Shown here one piece after another: positions 24,712 to 35,100 of a DNA stretch of 64,000 nucleotides. Within the stretch, counting starts at the first letter, position 1, and every line of letters starts with the position of its first letter. Origin of the DNA: Anaerococcus tetradius ATCC 35098 (GTDB taxonomy: Bacteria; Bacillota; Clostridia; Tissierellales; Peptoniphilaceae); assembly GCF_000159095.1 (NCBI RefSeq), contig NZ_GG666300.1, forward strand, positions 76,300-140,299, read 5' to 3'. Below the pieces are notes generated by a model, which made no database searches, was not told where the DNA came from, and saw nothing but the letters and a program-made list of their open reading frames with translations. A program made the position numbers and the translations under genes.

Positions 24712-25202
24712 TAAAAAAACCAGGGGCAAGAATGATTAAAACAGGTCTTGCCTTGTTTCTAGCAATGCTAATATCAAGCCTAAGACCTAAGGGACTTCCA
24801 TTTTATAGTGGAATAGCAGCCATAATATGTATGCAACAAGACCTATCTTCCACCTTTATTAAGGGAGTCAACAGGGCAATAGGAACTATAATAGGGGGTC
24901 TTACAGGTCTAGTCTATCTTTTAATAGTAGATGGGATGGGCCTACCAAAAGTAGTAAACATTTTTTTCCTATCCCTAATAGTAATTGGACTAATTTGGAT
25001 TTTGGCTAGCTTCGAAAAACATCTAGCCATAACAATTGCAGGCATAGTATTCCTATCGGTAACAGTAAATCACGCCAATGACGCCGCAGGACCCGTACTC
25101 TTTGCAGTTAGCAGGATAATTGATACAATAATAGGAATATTCGCAGCCATATTCGTTAACTGGGCAGACTTTGAATTTAGAAAGAGGTATAGACATAGAT
25201 AA
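24705..25202 (+). CDS. ArAE/FUSC-like four-helix membrane protein, copy 1
   Basis: A 165-residue integral membrane protein with four or five predicted helices and the aromatic-acid-exporter-like pattern (IKTGLALFLAMLISSLRPKG; INRAIGTIIGGLTGLVYLL-type segment; RIIDTIIGIFAAIFVNW). The ATG overlaps the nucleoside hydrolase end, with AAGG upstream. It is about half the size of full ArAE proteins and lacks their cytoplasmic domain. It is immediately followed by a paralogue, so the two may act as a heterodimer. The substrate is unknown. Confidence 0.82.
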   Translation: MLIKKPGARMIKTGLALFLAMLISSLRPKGLPFYSGIAAIICMQQDLSSTFIKGVNRAIGTIIGGLTGLVYLLIVDGMGLPKVVNIFFLSLIVIGLIWILASFEKHLAITIAGIVFLSVTVNHANDAAGPVLFAVSRIIDTIIGIFAAIFVNWADFEFRKRYRHR

Positions 25203-25737
25203 GATCTTAAAAATAAAAAGACCAGGACTTAGGATAATCAAAACTGTAATAGCAGTTTTCCTATCCATGCTAATATCAGAACTTAGACCTGGCCAAGGCT
25301 TGCCAATAAACTCATCAATAGCAGCCATAATATCCATGCAAACCAACCTAGTAGATACAAAAGACATAGGAATAAATAGGGTAATAGGAACAATCCTAGG
25401 AGGTTTAATAGGACTAGCCTATCTAATATTAGTTCCAAACTTTAAAAAACCCTACATACTAGACTACCTACTAATGAGCCTAATAGTAGGCCTGATAATA
25501 TGGATAATGGCCCACCTAAAACGCTACAATGCCCTAACCATCATGGCAATAGTATTCCTCTCAATCACCCTAGACAATGTAAACCAAACCACAAAACTTC
25601 CCCTAACCTTCGCCTTCAACAGAACCCTAGACACCCTAATAGGAGTAGTAATATCCATAGCCATAAATGGCATAGAAATAAACTACAGAAGAAAAAAATT
25701 CATGAAGAAAAATGGGATAGATAAGTGGACTAGGTAA
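25171..25737 (+). CDS. ArAE/FUSC-like membrane protein, copy 2
   Basis: A paralogue of the upstream gene (IKTVIAVFLSMLISELRPGQG; INRVIGTILGGLIGLAYLI; NRTLDTLIGVVISIAING), about 188 residues. It overlaps the upstream gene by about 30 bases. The start is uncertain. The only standard start in frame is TTG at 25171, which has no good site, whereas GAAAGAGG at 25179-25186 would fit an unusual ATA or similar start near 25189-25195. Homology begins near KIKRPGLRIIKT. Translational coupling is likely. Confidence 0.78.
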   Translation: MNLERGIDIDKILKIKRPGLRIIKTVIAVFLSMLISELRPGQGLPINSSIAAIISMQTNLVDTKDIGINRVIGTILGGLIGLAYLILVPNFKKPYILDYLLMSLIVGLIIWIMAHLKRYNALTIMAIVFLSITLDNVNQTTKLPLTFAFNRTLDTLIGVVISIAINGIEINYRRKKFMKKNGIDKWTR

Positions 25738-25779
25738 ATATTTTTTTAAATATTTTTGATTAAAATTTTTTTCATATAT

Positions 25780-26872
25780 TTAATTTTCTTGATTTAATAG
25801 AATACTCATCTTATAGGGTTGAACCCTTTGTACCCTAGGGGTATTGGAAGATATTTCTATATATCTTGAACTAAATTTTTTGTTCTTTTTATTACTTAAT
25901 ATTTTAAAAAGTTTTTTTCACAGGGTTGAACCCTTCGAACCTTTGGGGGAACGCTAAGGGGGCGGCAGAGGCCCCCTCCAGCTTTCCCCCAAGCCCCCTT
26001 TTCCCTCACCCCCTCTGCTCCTTGGGCGGAGTGCGGAAAAGGTCGATTTGCTAAAGCAAATCTTTTTTTTGAAACGAGCTGCCTCGTTTTACTTGGTCTT
26101 TGATATAAGAATGTCTGATAATCGTCTCTCTAAAAATCGATAACTCGCTATCGCTCAAACAAATCGATTTTCTTAACGAGAGACTCTATTAGCCATTTCT
26201 ACTAGACCACCGCTTGGGGAAGCAGTAAGCTTTGCCCTTGGCAAAGCGTATCATGTTTTTATTTTTCATATAACATATTATTCGAAGAATAAGTCTATTC
26301 GACATCGTAATATTACTAGTAAATCCTAAATCAAGAAAATGTAAATACATAGAAATCCCCCATACAACCTTATCGAGCAGTATGGATAATCAGAATGAGC
26401 GTTAAGAAAATTTATCTGTTTTGAGCGTTAGCGAGTTATAAATTTTTAGCGAATGATGATTAGGAATCCTAAGAGTCTAAACCAACTAATACGAAGGCTC
26501 CCACCTATCAACAAAGATTGGCGAAGCCAATCAACAAAATCCGCACTCCGCTAAGGAGCAGAGGGGGTGAATGAAAAGAGGGTCCAGGGAGAAAGGTAGA
26601 GGGGGCCTCTGCCGCCCCCTTAGCTGTCTCCCTGGGGTTCGAAGGGGCCAACCTTAGAAAGAGAATATTCTATAATATCAAATGTTACTAATAATAAAAA
26701 AATTTAGTCTAAGATATTTTGAAATATCTTCCAAACACCCCTTAGCCCCCCCCAAAAGCTACGAAGGGGATAGCTTCGATTAAAAATCTATTTCTAATAT
26801 CAAGAACAAAAAATTTAGTTCAAGATATTTTAAAATATCTCCCTAACGAAGCTATCCCCAATATCTAAATTA
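25780..26872. repeat. Large palindromic gene-free element, copy A
   Basis: This intergenic stretch between two convergent genes has no coding gene. Its GC-rich core (25921-26661) begins with GGGTTGAACCCTTCGAACC and ends with the inverse (GGTTCGAAGG). About 120 bases inside each end are imperfect inverted repeats, including CCCCCTCTGCTCC / GGAGCAGAGGGGG and GGAGTGCGG / CCGCACTCC. Further in come many small hairpins (GATTTGCTAAAGCAAATC; GATTGGCGAAGCCAATC; TTTGCCCTTGGCAAA). AT-rich outer arms carry AAGATATTT...AAATATCTT hairpins. The whole core is present in inverted orientation at 40.5-41.4 kb. Confidence 0.85.
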
Positions 26873-26883
26873 TATAATTTTAT

Positions 26884-27546
26884 CTAAGATTTTTTAAAAA
26901 TCTTAAAGTCCAACCCGTTTATTCTTTCTACAGAGTAGGGACTTTTTTCTAAGAATCCTTTTATGAATTGATATCTCATGTCGTGATATCTTGATTTTTC
27001 ACTTGTGTTTTCGATTTTGTCGATTTTTCCTATTTCGAATGATTCGTGGGAGTCGTGGCTGTGGCCGCCTTCGCAGGTGTTGTTGATTGATTTTTGTGGG
27101 TCAATCATGTTTTCTTCGTATTTTTTGTGAAGGTTGGCATTTGTGATTAGGAGTAGCTTTCCCTTATCATCAAGGCCTGCGCTTAGGGCTCTATCACATG
27201 GCATACCATCTAGAAGTCTTAGATTTAGTTTATCGAATACTTCTTCTAGGCTGTCTAGTTTTTCTTTTGCTCCCTCAATTTTTCCAAGTTCATAAAATTT
27301 TTCTTCTGGATTTTTGCTTAGGCTTATGGCCTTAGCTAGTCTATTTTCTACCATATCAATCCTTGCTGATAGCCAGCCGTGGATGTTTTCTTGATCGACT
27401 AAGTCCTCCAAGGGCTTATCAGAAACTTTTGGAAAAATTTTATCAAGCTCTTCGGTATTGTCATCCATTAGATAATTACTTATTTTATCTTGAAATTTGA
27501 TCTTTTCATACATCATAAAGTGTATTGGACCTAAATTTTTACTCAT
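26884..27546 (-). CDS. Conserved hypothetical protein with a His/Cys cluster
   Basis: A 220-residue soluble, mostly helical protein starting MSKNLGPIHFMMYEKIKFQD after a GAGGTGAT site. Around residues 165-180 it has CEGGHSHDSHESFE, a dense His/Cys/Asp patch that could bind a metal. The central region (about 60-120) looks like a helical bundle. I do not recognise a named family. It is monocistronic, facing element A, and divergent from the ECF gene. Confidence 0.75.
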   Translation of the reverse strand: MSKNLGPIHFMMYEKIKFQDKISNYLMDDNTEELDKIFPKVSDKPLEDLVDQENIHGWLSARIDMVENRLAKAISLSKNPEEKFYELGKIEGAKEKLDSLEEVFDKLNLRLLDGMPCDRALSAGLDDKGKLLLITNANLHKKYEENMIDPQKSINNTCEGGHSHDSHESFEIGKIDKIENTSEKSRYHDMRYQFIKGFLEKSPYSVERINGLDFKIFKKS

Positions 27547-27620
27547 TTTATCACCTCATATATACCTTACTTCAGTTTTTTATGGTATACTAGAAAAGAA
27601 ATATTTTTAAGGAGGGTTTT

Positions 27621-28166
27621 ATGAATAATAAACTTACAACCAAAAAAATGGTATATGTTGCACTTTTTACAGCCTTAGTTTACATATTTTCTAGATTTTT
27701 CCAAATCCCTGTTCTTACACCATTTGGCCAAACTAGATTTCACTTAGGTAACGTTTTTTGCTTATTGGCTGGTATTTTGTTAGGACCTGGTTTAGGAGGT
27801 CTTGCAGCAGGTCTTGGTTCTGCTCTTTTCGACCTATTTGATCCGGTGTATTTTACATCAGCTCCTATTACCTTTGTAACAAAATTTGCCCTAGCCTATG
27901 TTGCAGGTGCCCTTTACAAAAATAGGAAAGAACTTGTTGATAAGAAAAAGCTTGTAACATCATCCATAGCAGGTCAACTAACCTATGTGTTTTTATACTT
28001 GTTAAAGACATTTATCACAAGCAAATTTGTCATGGGCTTTACTAATCAAGCTGTTATGGCAGAGCTTCTACCAAAGGCAGGAGTTTCACTCTTTAATGCT
28101 CTAATTTCTGTAATTATAGCTTCAATACTTGCTATTCCTTTAATTAAGGCTATCAAGTTTGACTAA
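27621..28166 (+). CDS. ECF transporter S component (vitamin or micronutrient uptake)
   Basis: A 181-residue membrane protein with about six helices, the size and pattern of energy-coupling-factor substrate-binding subunits (RFHLGNVFCLLAGILLGPGL; LGGLAAGLGSALFDLFDP). It works with the shared EcfA/A'/T module, which is not encoded here. It has a GGAGGG site and a TATACT -10 box around 27582-27590. No riboswitch is visible in the short leader, so the vitamin cannot be named. Confidence 0.88.
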   Translation: MNNKLTTKKMVYVALFTALVYIFSRFFQIPVLTPFGQTRFHLGNVFCLLAGILLGPGLGGLAAGLGSALFDLFDPVYFTSAPITFVTKFALAYVAGALYKNRKELVDKKKLVTSSIAGQLTYVFLYLLKTFITSKFVMGFTNQAVMAELLPKAGVSLFNALISVIIASILAIPLIKAIKFD

Positions 28167-28219
28167 GATACAATTTTGGGTATAAGCCTAATAAGGTAAA
28201 GAAAGTTTGAGAGGTTGAT

Positions 28220-28867
28220 ATGAAGGAAAGACTAAAAGAATTTAGCATAACTTGTCCAAAATGTAAGCATAGCTTTAAGGAAGAATTGAATACTGCTGTT
28301 TTTGATTCTTCTAGCGAGAGGGAAGAAATATTAGCTGGGGATTTTGCCAAGCTATCTTGCCCTATTTGTGGAAAAGACTTTATTCTAAATTATAGGTTTG
28401 TCTACACAGACAATGGACTAAAGTATATGATAATAAATGATCCTGATTTTTGTGATATAAAAAATAGGATTGCCCTTAGGTCTTCTTTCAAGCTCTTGGA
28501 TAAGCTTAGGAAAAATGAAGCCCAAAAGTTCAATGTAATTTTGACAACTGACATCAAAGATTTAAGAGAAAAAATTATAATATTGGAAGATGGCCTTTCA
28601 ATTAGAGCGATCGAACTTATGAAATACATGCTCCTAGAAGCAGATGATCTTAGCTTGGGCCATGATGATGTAGTTAGCTTCAGATTTACGAATGATAAGG
28701 ACTTTGAAATCCAGACCAAGGGAGGGGATATAATGAAACTGCCTTTCCCAAGAGAAGTCTACGATAGGGTCTATGACCAATACAAGGACTACTTTGAAGA
28801 AAAAATAGAATTGGTCGATAAGGCCTGGGCCTTCGACCTACTAAAAAATATAAGAAGCCATGAGTGA
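28220..28867 (+). CDS. CpXC-domain zinc protein
   Basis: A 215-residue soluble protein with the CpXC layout. One C-P-x-C knuckle near residue 12 (TCPKCKHSF) and a second near 51 (LSCPICGKDF) frame a beta domain, followed by a helical or beta C-terminal half. The zinc site is complete. Function is unknown. It has a GAGAGGTTG site and ends within a terminator. Confidence 0.85.
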   Translation: MKERLKEFSITCPKCKHSFKEELNTAVFDSSSEREEILAGDFAKLSCPICGKDFILNYRFVYTDNGLKYMIINDPDFCDIKNRIALRSSFKLLDKLRKNEAQKFNVILTTDIKDLREKIIILEDGLSIRAIELMKYMLLEADDLSLGHDDVVSFRFTNDKDFEIQTKGGDIMKLPFPREVYDRVYDQYKDYFEEKIELVDKAWAFDLLKNIRSHE

Positions 28868-28886
28868 TTTTCATTCATGGTTTTTT
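28858..28886 (+). terminator. Intrinsic terminator after the CpXC gene
   Basis: CCATGAGTGA pairs with TCATTCATGG (one G-U), followed by TTTTTT. It overlaps the final codons. Confidence 0.8.
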
Positions 28887-28933
28887 ATCTTGGACGAACT
28901 TATTATTAGCGGCGAAACCAGTATAGTAAGACT

Positions 28934-30229
28934 ATGAAATTTTATGTTGCAAATCCCAAGAAAAGAAAACAAGTTTATGATATATTAAATATTTTCTATG
29001 ACCATGATGAGCTTATCTTTGATGATAAAGCCGATCTTAGGATAGAAGAAGGAAAGATTATCCTAAAAGATAAGAATTTTTCCTATAAGGATGATCAACT
29101 CAAAGAAAAACTCTATCAAATCCTCACACATCTAACTGGCTACCAATCGCCATGGGGATATCTTACAGGATCTAAGCCTTCCAAGCTCCTCCAAAAGATG
29201 AGCCTTGAAGAAATTAAAAAGAAGTATTTATTAAGCGATGAAAAAATTAAGCTACTAGCTGAGGTAAAAAGCGAACAAGATAAATTAGCCTTTGATAGGA
29301 AGGCTTTTTCTGTCTACATCAACATCCCCTTCTGTCCTACAAGATGTCATTACTGTTCATATCCAACCCTAGTTGGAAAACGAAATGATAAGAAAGCCTA
29401 TATAGACTCCCTCATCTACGAAATAAAAAATATCGACCTTCCTAGAAAAATTGATGCCATCTATGTAGGTGGAGGAACACCTTCCTACATTGACCATGAG
29501 GACTTGGCAAGGCTCTTAGTCGCAATCAACGAAAAATTTACCTATGAAGAATTTACCTTCGAAGCTGGCAGGGAAGATAGCCTAGATTTTGATAAACTTC
29601 AAATTTTAAAAGAAGGAAAAGTTGACAGGATATCCCTAAACCCCCAAAGCTTTAACGAAGAAATTGTAAGAAAAGCTGGAAGGAACTACGACTATGAGCA
29701 TTTTGAGAAAATCTACCTTAGGGCAAGACAGCTAGGCTTTATAATAAATACAGACTTCATAGTGGGACTTATGGGAGAAGGAAGTGAGCTTTTTGAGAAA
29801 AACTTCACAGTCCTAAAGAAACTAAAGCCAGACAATATCACCTTCCATGCCCTAGCCATGAAGGTTGGTAGCAAATACTTCGAGGAAAACAAGAGGGCAA
29901 AAAGGTCGGATAGCCTAGAAATATCTAGAAAAATCAGAAGCTTCGTCAAGGAAAATTCCTACAAGGCCTACTATCTTTACAGGCAAAAAAATATAGTATC
30001 CAACCTAGAAAATGTCGGCTACCAAAAAGCTAACACTAGCCAGAGATACAACATCATAATAAACGAAGAGCTTGAATCAATAATTGGCCTTGGAATGAAT
30101 GCCAACTCCAAACTTATGAATGCTAAGAAATTTAGAAATTCTAGAAACCTAAGAGACTATTTCCTAAGACTTGAGGAAGAAATTTGGGCTAAAAATACTT
30201 TGATAAATGAGTATAATAAAAATAATTAG
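28934..30229 (+). CDS. hemZ: Coproporphyrinogen III oxidase-like radical SAM enzyme HemZ
   Basis: A 431-residue radical SAM protein of the HemZ branch. A roughly 125-residue N-terminal domain precedes the iron-sulfur motif CPTRCHYCSY (about residues 137-146). AIYVGGGTPSYID and FTFEAGREDS follow, as in HemN/HemW/HemZ enzymes. HemZ proteins are annotated as anaerobic coproporphyrinogen dehydrogenases, but many organisms with them lack full haem synthesis, so activity is uncertain. No strong ribosome site precedes the ATG. A TATAGT about 7-12 bases upstream raises the possibility of a nearly leaderless mRNA. Confidence 0.88.
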   Translation: MKFYVANPKKRKQVYDILNIFYDHDELIFDDKADLRIEEGKIILKDKNFSYKDDQLKEKLYQILTHLTGYQSPWGYLTGSKPSKLLQKMSLEEIKKKYLLSDEKIKLLAEVKSEQDKLAFDRKAFSVYINIPFCPTRCHYCSYPTLVGKRNDKKAYIDSLIYEIKNIDLPRKIDAIYVGGGTPSYIDHEDLARLLVAINEKFTYEEFTFEAGREDSLDFDKLQILKEGKVDRISLNPQSFNEEIVRKAGRNYDYEHFEKIYLRARQLGFIINTDFIVGLMGEGSELFEKNFTVLKKLKPDNITFHALAMKVGSKYFEENKRAKRSDSLEISRKIRSFVKENSYKAYYLYRQKNIVSNLENVGYQKANTSQRYNIIINEELESIIGLGMNANSKLMNAKKFRNSRNLRDYFLRLEEEIWAKNTLINEYNKNN

Positions 30230-30237
30230 GAGGAATT

Positions 30238-31653
30238 ATGGAAATTAAAAACTTACAACCTAGCGAAGTATTCGCTAATTTTTATGAACTCAGTAGAATC
30301 CCTAGAGAATCAGGAAACGAAAAGGGAGTTTCTGACTTCCTTGTACAATTTGCTAAAGATAGAAAACTTGAGGTAATCCAAGACGAAGCCCTCAATGTAA
30401 TAATTAGAAAAAAAGCCTCAAAGGGCTATGAAGATAGACCAACCGTTGCTCTTCAAGGCCACATGGATATGGTTTGTGTAAAAGAAGACGATAGCGACCA
30501 TGACTTCGAAAAAGACCCAATCGAGCTAAAAATAGAAGACGGCTGGCTAACTGCTAACGGAACAACCCTCGGAGGAGATGATGGAATAGGAGTTGCCTTC
30601 ATAATGGGTATCCTTGATGACGATAGCCTCGAACATGGTCCAATCGAAGCAATAATTACAACAGGTGAAGAAACCTCAATGGTAGGAGCAAACGCCATCG
30701 ACCTATCCCAACTTAAAGCAAAATACCTAATAAACATCGACTCAGAAGAAGAAGGTGTCCTAACCATAGGCTGTGCTGGTGGCCTTGACCTTGAAATAGA
30801 ATTTAAGAAAGAATACGAAAAAGCCCAAGGAGACTTTATAGAAATAAACCTAGCTGGCTTTGAAGGCGGACATTCTGGAATGGAAATAGATAAATTCAGA
30901 TGTAACGCCATCAAAAATCTTGCAAGACTCCTTCACAACATCGAAGGTGTCCAAATAGCTGACATCAAGGGCGGAGTAAAGAGAAACGCCATACCAACTA
31001 CAGCCTACGCCCTAGTCTCAGTAAAAGATAGGGATGAAGCAATCACAGAAATCGAAAAGAGAATAGGAGAAATCCTAAACGAATACAAGGACTCTGATCC
31101 AAAAGGAACAATCACTGTCAAAAAGGCCCAATACGAGGGAGAAGTCATTAGCCAAAAGGCCTCTAAGGACATAATAGATGCAATCTTCGTCCTACCTGAT
31201 GGTCTCTACAAAAAATATAAAGACAACATCGTAACATCATCAAACCTCGGACTCCTAGAAAATAGGGAAGATACAGTAATGTTCCACTCAATGATTAGAT
31301 CTGAAGTCGACTCAGCCAAAGCAAATAGGGCAGAAATCGCCATCGAAATAATCAAAAGATTCGGAGGATCTTATCAAATAACCAACCAATACTCTGGCTG
31401 GCAAAGAGAAGAAAGCTCCCTAATAGGGCTTGCAAACGAAACATGGAAACAAATCCACGGGGACGACCTAATAATAGGTACAACCCATGGGGGACTTGAA
31501 TGTGGCCTCTTCAAAAAAGAAATCCCACACGTTGAAATGATATCCTTCGGCCCAGAAATAGAAGGAGCCCACTCACCAGCAGAAAGATGCAACATCCAAT
31601 CAGTAGCAAATAACTACAAATTCTTAGTAGAGCTTTTGAAAAAAATCAAATAA
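30238..31653 (+). CDS. pepD: Aminoacyl-histidine dipeptidase (M20C), PepD
   Basis: A 471-residue cytosolic zinc dipeptidase of the M20C/PepD family, releasing C-terminal His and other residues from dipeptides. Metal and catalytic motifs are QGHMDMVCVK (about residues 78-87), GGDDGIGVAF (about 117-126), TGEETSMVGA (about 147-156) and GAHSPAERC near the end. The lid-domain His is in EGGHSGMEID. It has an AGGAGGAATT site, lies 8 bases after hemZ and probably shares its transcript. Confidence 0.95.
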   Translation: MEIKNLQPSEVFANFYELSRIPRESGNEKGVSDFLVQFAKDRKLEVIQDEALNVIIRKKASKGYEDRPTVALQGHMDMVCVKEDDSDHDFEKDPIELKIEDGWLTANGTTLGGDDGIGVAFIMGILDDDSLEHGPIEAIITTGEETSMVGANAIDLSQLKAKYLINIDSEEEGVLTIGCAGGLDLEIEFKKEYEKAQGDFIEINLAGFEGGHSGMEIDKFRCNAIKNLARLLHNIEGVQIADIKGGVKRNAIPTTAYALVSVKDRDEAITEIEKRIGEILNEYKDSDPKGTITVKKAQYEGEVISQKASKDIIDAIFVLPDGLYKKYKDNIVTSSNLGLLENREDTVMFHSMIRSEVDSAKANRAEIAIEIIKRFGGSYQITNQYSGWQREESSLIGLANETWKQIHGDDLIIGTTHGGLECGLFKKEIPHVEMISFGPEIEGAHSPAERCNIQSVANNYKFLVELLKKIK

Positions 31654-31660
31654 ATAACAA

Positions 31661-31683
31661 GGGAGGCGTCTAGCCTCCTTTTT
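31661..31683 (+). terminator. Intrinsic terminator after pepD
   Basis: GGAGGC (31662-31667) pairs with GCCTCC (31673-31678), followed by TTTTT. Confidence 0.85.
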
Positions 31684-31707
31684 ATCTATAAAGAGAAAGG
31701 AGTATTA

Positions 31708-31900
31708 AAAGATATTTTAGAATATCTTGAACTAAACTTTCTTTGTTTCTTGATATTATAGAACATCTTCTTTATAAGGTTGAACCCTTAGCGTTCCCCC
31801 AAAGGTACGAAAGGTTCAACCTTCAAAGGAGAACATTCTATAATATCAAGTTAAAAAAAGAACATAAAATTTAGTCCAAGATAAATAAAAATATCTTCCC
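31708..31900. repeat. Short palindromic element, copy C
   Basis: A roughly 190-base palindrome made of the outer arms of elements A and B. It contains an AAGATATTTT hairpin, a TTGATATTATAGAA segment, then GGTTGAACCC...AGGTTCAACC at the centre with AGCGTTCCCCCAAAGGTACG between. The same units follow in reverse (TTCTATAATATCAA; AAAATATCTT). The GC-rich 0.7-0.9 kb interior of A and B is absent. The rest of the pepD-activase gap (31901-32160) shows no gene, only further AT-rich arms. Confidence 0.75.
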
Positions 31901-32163
31901 TCCCAAGCAATGAATCTTCAATCTTAAAGTAAGAATATCCTTAATATTTTTAGATATTAAAACAAATTTAGTCATAGATATTTTCAAATATTCTCCTAAA
32001 ACATTTATTATTTTCAATTACAAGCAGTATAATCGGATATAGAAAGGGATTGAGCAGGGCTGTTTGATTCCTTCTTGTATTATTTAGGGAAAAATTAGTT
32101 TATATATGAAGTATAAGCATTAAATATTAGAGAAGTTTTCTTTAGTTTCTAGAAAGGAAAGTT

Positions 32164-35100
32164 ATGAACTTACATATGGGTCTTGACCTAGGCTCAACTA
32201 CGGTCAAGCTTGTAATCACTGATAGGCAATATAATATATTACATTCTGTCTATATCCGTCACAAATCTGATGTCAAAGAGACAGTAAGAAAGGTTTTAAG
32301 CGAAGCTTATGAGAAGTTTAAGGATGCCGAACTTACTGTTAATGTTACAGGTTCTGGGGGGATGTTTCTAGCAGATTATCTGGGGATAGATTTTGTCCAG
32401 GAGGTTATAGCAGAAACAAGAGCCATCCGAGAGTATATAGCTGGTACTGATGTAGTAATTGAGCTAGGCGGAGAAGATTCCAAGATTACTTATCTTAGTG
32501 GCTCAGTTGAACAGAGGATGAACTCAATTTGTGCAGGTGGAACAGGAGCTTTCATTGATCAGATGGCAACCCTCCTTGATACCGATGCGATGGGACTTAA
32601 TGAGCTTGCCAAAGCCTACAAGAAGGTCTATCCTATAGCTTCAAGATGCGGAGTTTTCGCTAAAACGGATATCCAAGCCCTAATGAATGAGGGAGCAAGT
32701 AAGGAAGATATAGCTATTTCTGTCTTTCAATCAGTTGTAAATCAGACCATTTCCAACCTTGCTTGTGGTAGACCTATTAAGGGAAATATTACCTTTCTAG
32801 GTGGGCCCCTCCATTTTCTTTCCTGCCTTAGGGATAGATTTATCGAAACTTTGGGTGAAGAAGAAAACACCTTCTTACTACCAGATGGGGCTGAAATATA
32901 TGTAGCCCTCGGAGCGGCTATCCTATCAAGTGAAAATCCTTCCTATATTTCCTATGAAGAACTTATGAGAAGACTAGAAAGAAAAGCACCGAAAAATACA
33001 GACATGACAAAAAGTCTTAAAGCCTTGTTTGAATCAGAAGAGGACTATTGCGACTTTAAGAGAAAACACGCCACTGGTCTTGTTGCCTATAAGGATATTC
33101 ACGACTATGAAGGAGCGATTTTTGTAGGAATTGACGCAGGCTCAACCACTAGCAAGATGGTTTGGCTAACAGAAGATGGAAAAATCCTCCTAGATGATTA
33201 TAGGATGAATCTGGGTAAGCCTCTCGAAGTAGTTATTTCCATGCTAAAAGAAGCCTACATCAAAAAAAATCCCAAGGCCTACATAGCTTCAAGTGGCATA
33301 TGTGGCTACGGGGAAGACTTTATCAAAAAGGCCCTCCATGTCGACTATGGAGAAGTTGAAACTATAGCCCATTACAAGGCAGCCTATTTTTTCAATCCCA
33401 AGGTCGACTTTATCCTAGACATAGGCGGTCAAGATATGAAGGCTATGCATATCAAAGATGGGATAATCGACAGTATCCAGCTTAACGAAGCATGCTCATC
33501 TGGATGCGGTTCCTTCTTATCAACCTTCGCCCAATCAGTTGGAATGAATGTTGAAGAATTTCAACAAAAGGCAATTCTTTCCAAAAAGCCTGTAGATTTG
33601 GGTTCAAGGTGTACTGTCTTTATGAACTCCAAGGTCAAACAAGCCCAAAAGGAAGGGGCAGAAGTAGAAGACATAGCAGCAGGCCTTTGCTATTCAGTTA
33701 TCAAAAACGCCATCCAAAAGGTAATCAAGGTTAGAGACCCAAGGAATTTGGGAGATAATCTCATAGTCCAAGGGGGAACCTTCTATGGGGATGCCATCTT
33801 AAGAGCCTTCGAAAAAATCACAGGAAGAGTCGCTACAAGACCAGAAATCTCAGGTCTTATGGGAGCAATGGGCATGGCCCTAATAGCAAGAGATAAATCC
33901 ACAGGTCACTCAAGCCTCGCCGATATTAACGAGCTTGAAGACTTTACTTATGAGCAAAAAAATTCTAGATGCGGGAGGTGCTCAAACAATTGTTCCCTAA
34001 TTATCAATATCTTTCCGGATGGGTCAAGATATATAACAGGTAATAGGTGCGAGAGGGGAGCAGGAATTAAGCAAAGCCAAAACTTTTCTTTCTACAATAT
34101 GTACAAATACAAGTACGACTTGCTCTTTAATAGGAAGACCCTCAAGGAAAAAAATAGCATGGGTAAAGTCGGTATAGCAAGAGTCCTAAATATGTATGAA
34201 GACTATCCTTTCTGGCATAAATTCTTTACTAGCCTTGGCTTTGACATAGTCCTATCGGATAGGTCATCAAGAAAAATCTACGAAAATGGTATAGCTTCCA
34301 TATCATCAGAAACCGCCTGCTATCCAGCAAAGCTCACCCATGGCCATATAGAAAACTTAATAGAAAAAGATGTCGACTTTATCTTCTATCCAGCAATTTT
34401 TTATGAATACAAGCAATACAAAAATGCCAAAAATCAGATGAACTGTCCTGTAGTAAGCGGTTATCCTGACCTTATCAGAAATAACGTGGATAACTTGAAG
34501 GGCATTAAATATATGGCTCCCTACTTATCCTTCGAGTCCGAAAAAATAATAGCTGATAGGCTAGTAGAAGAATTTTCTACCTTTAGCTATAAGGGAAAAA
34601 GCCTTGGCAAAAAAGAAATCAGAAATGCAGTAAAACTTGCTTGGAATGAGATGCAAGCCTATCACGACTCAATCAAAAAACGAGGCAAGGAGATTATCGA
34701 CTTTGTAAATGAAAAAAAGATTAACGGCCTAGTCCTTGCTGGAAGACCCTATCACATAGACCCAGAAATAAACCATGGGATAGCAGACCTCATAGAATCC
34801 ATGCAAATCCCTGTCCTATCAGAAGATGCCATAGCCTATAACTCAGATGACCTAAACTATGAACTAAGAGTCCTTGACCAATGGTCCTATCACGCAAGAC
34901 TCTACAGGGCAGCCCAATATGTAGGGACAAATGACAACCTAGAGCTAATCCAACTTAACTCTTTCGGATGTGGACTTGATGCAGTAACAAGCGATCAAGT
35001 AGCAGACATCCTAAAGGCCAAGGGCAAAATCTACACCCTAATCAAAATTGACGAAGTAAGTAACCTCGGTGCTGTAAAAATTAGGATAAGATCTCTAATA

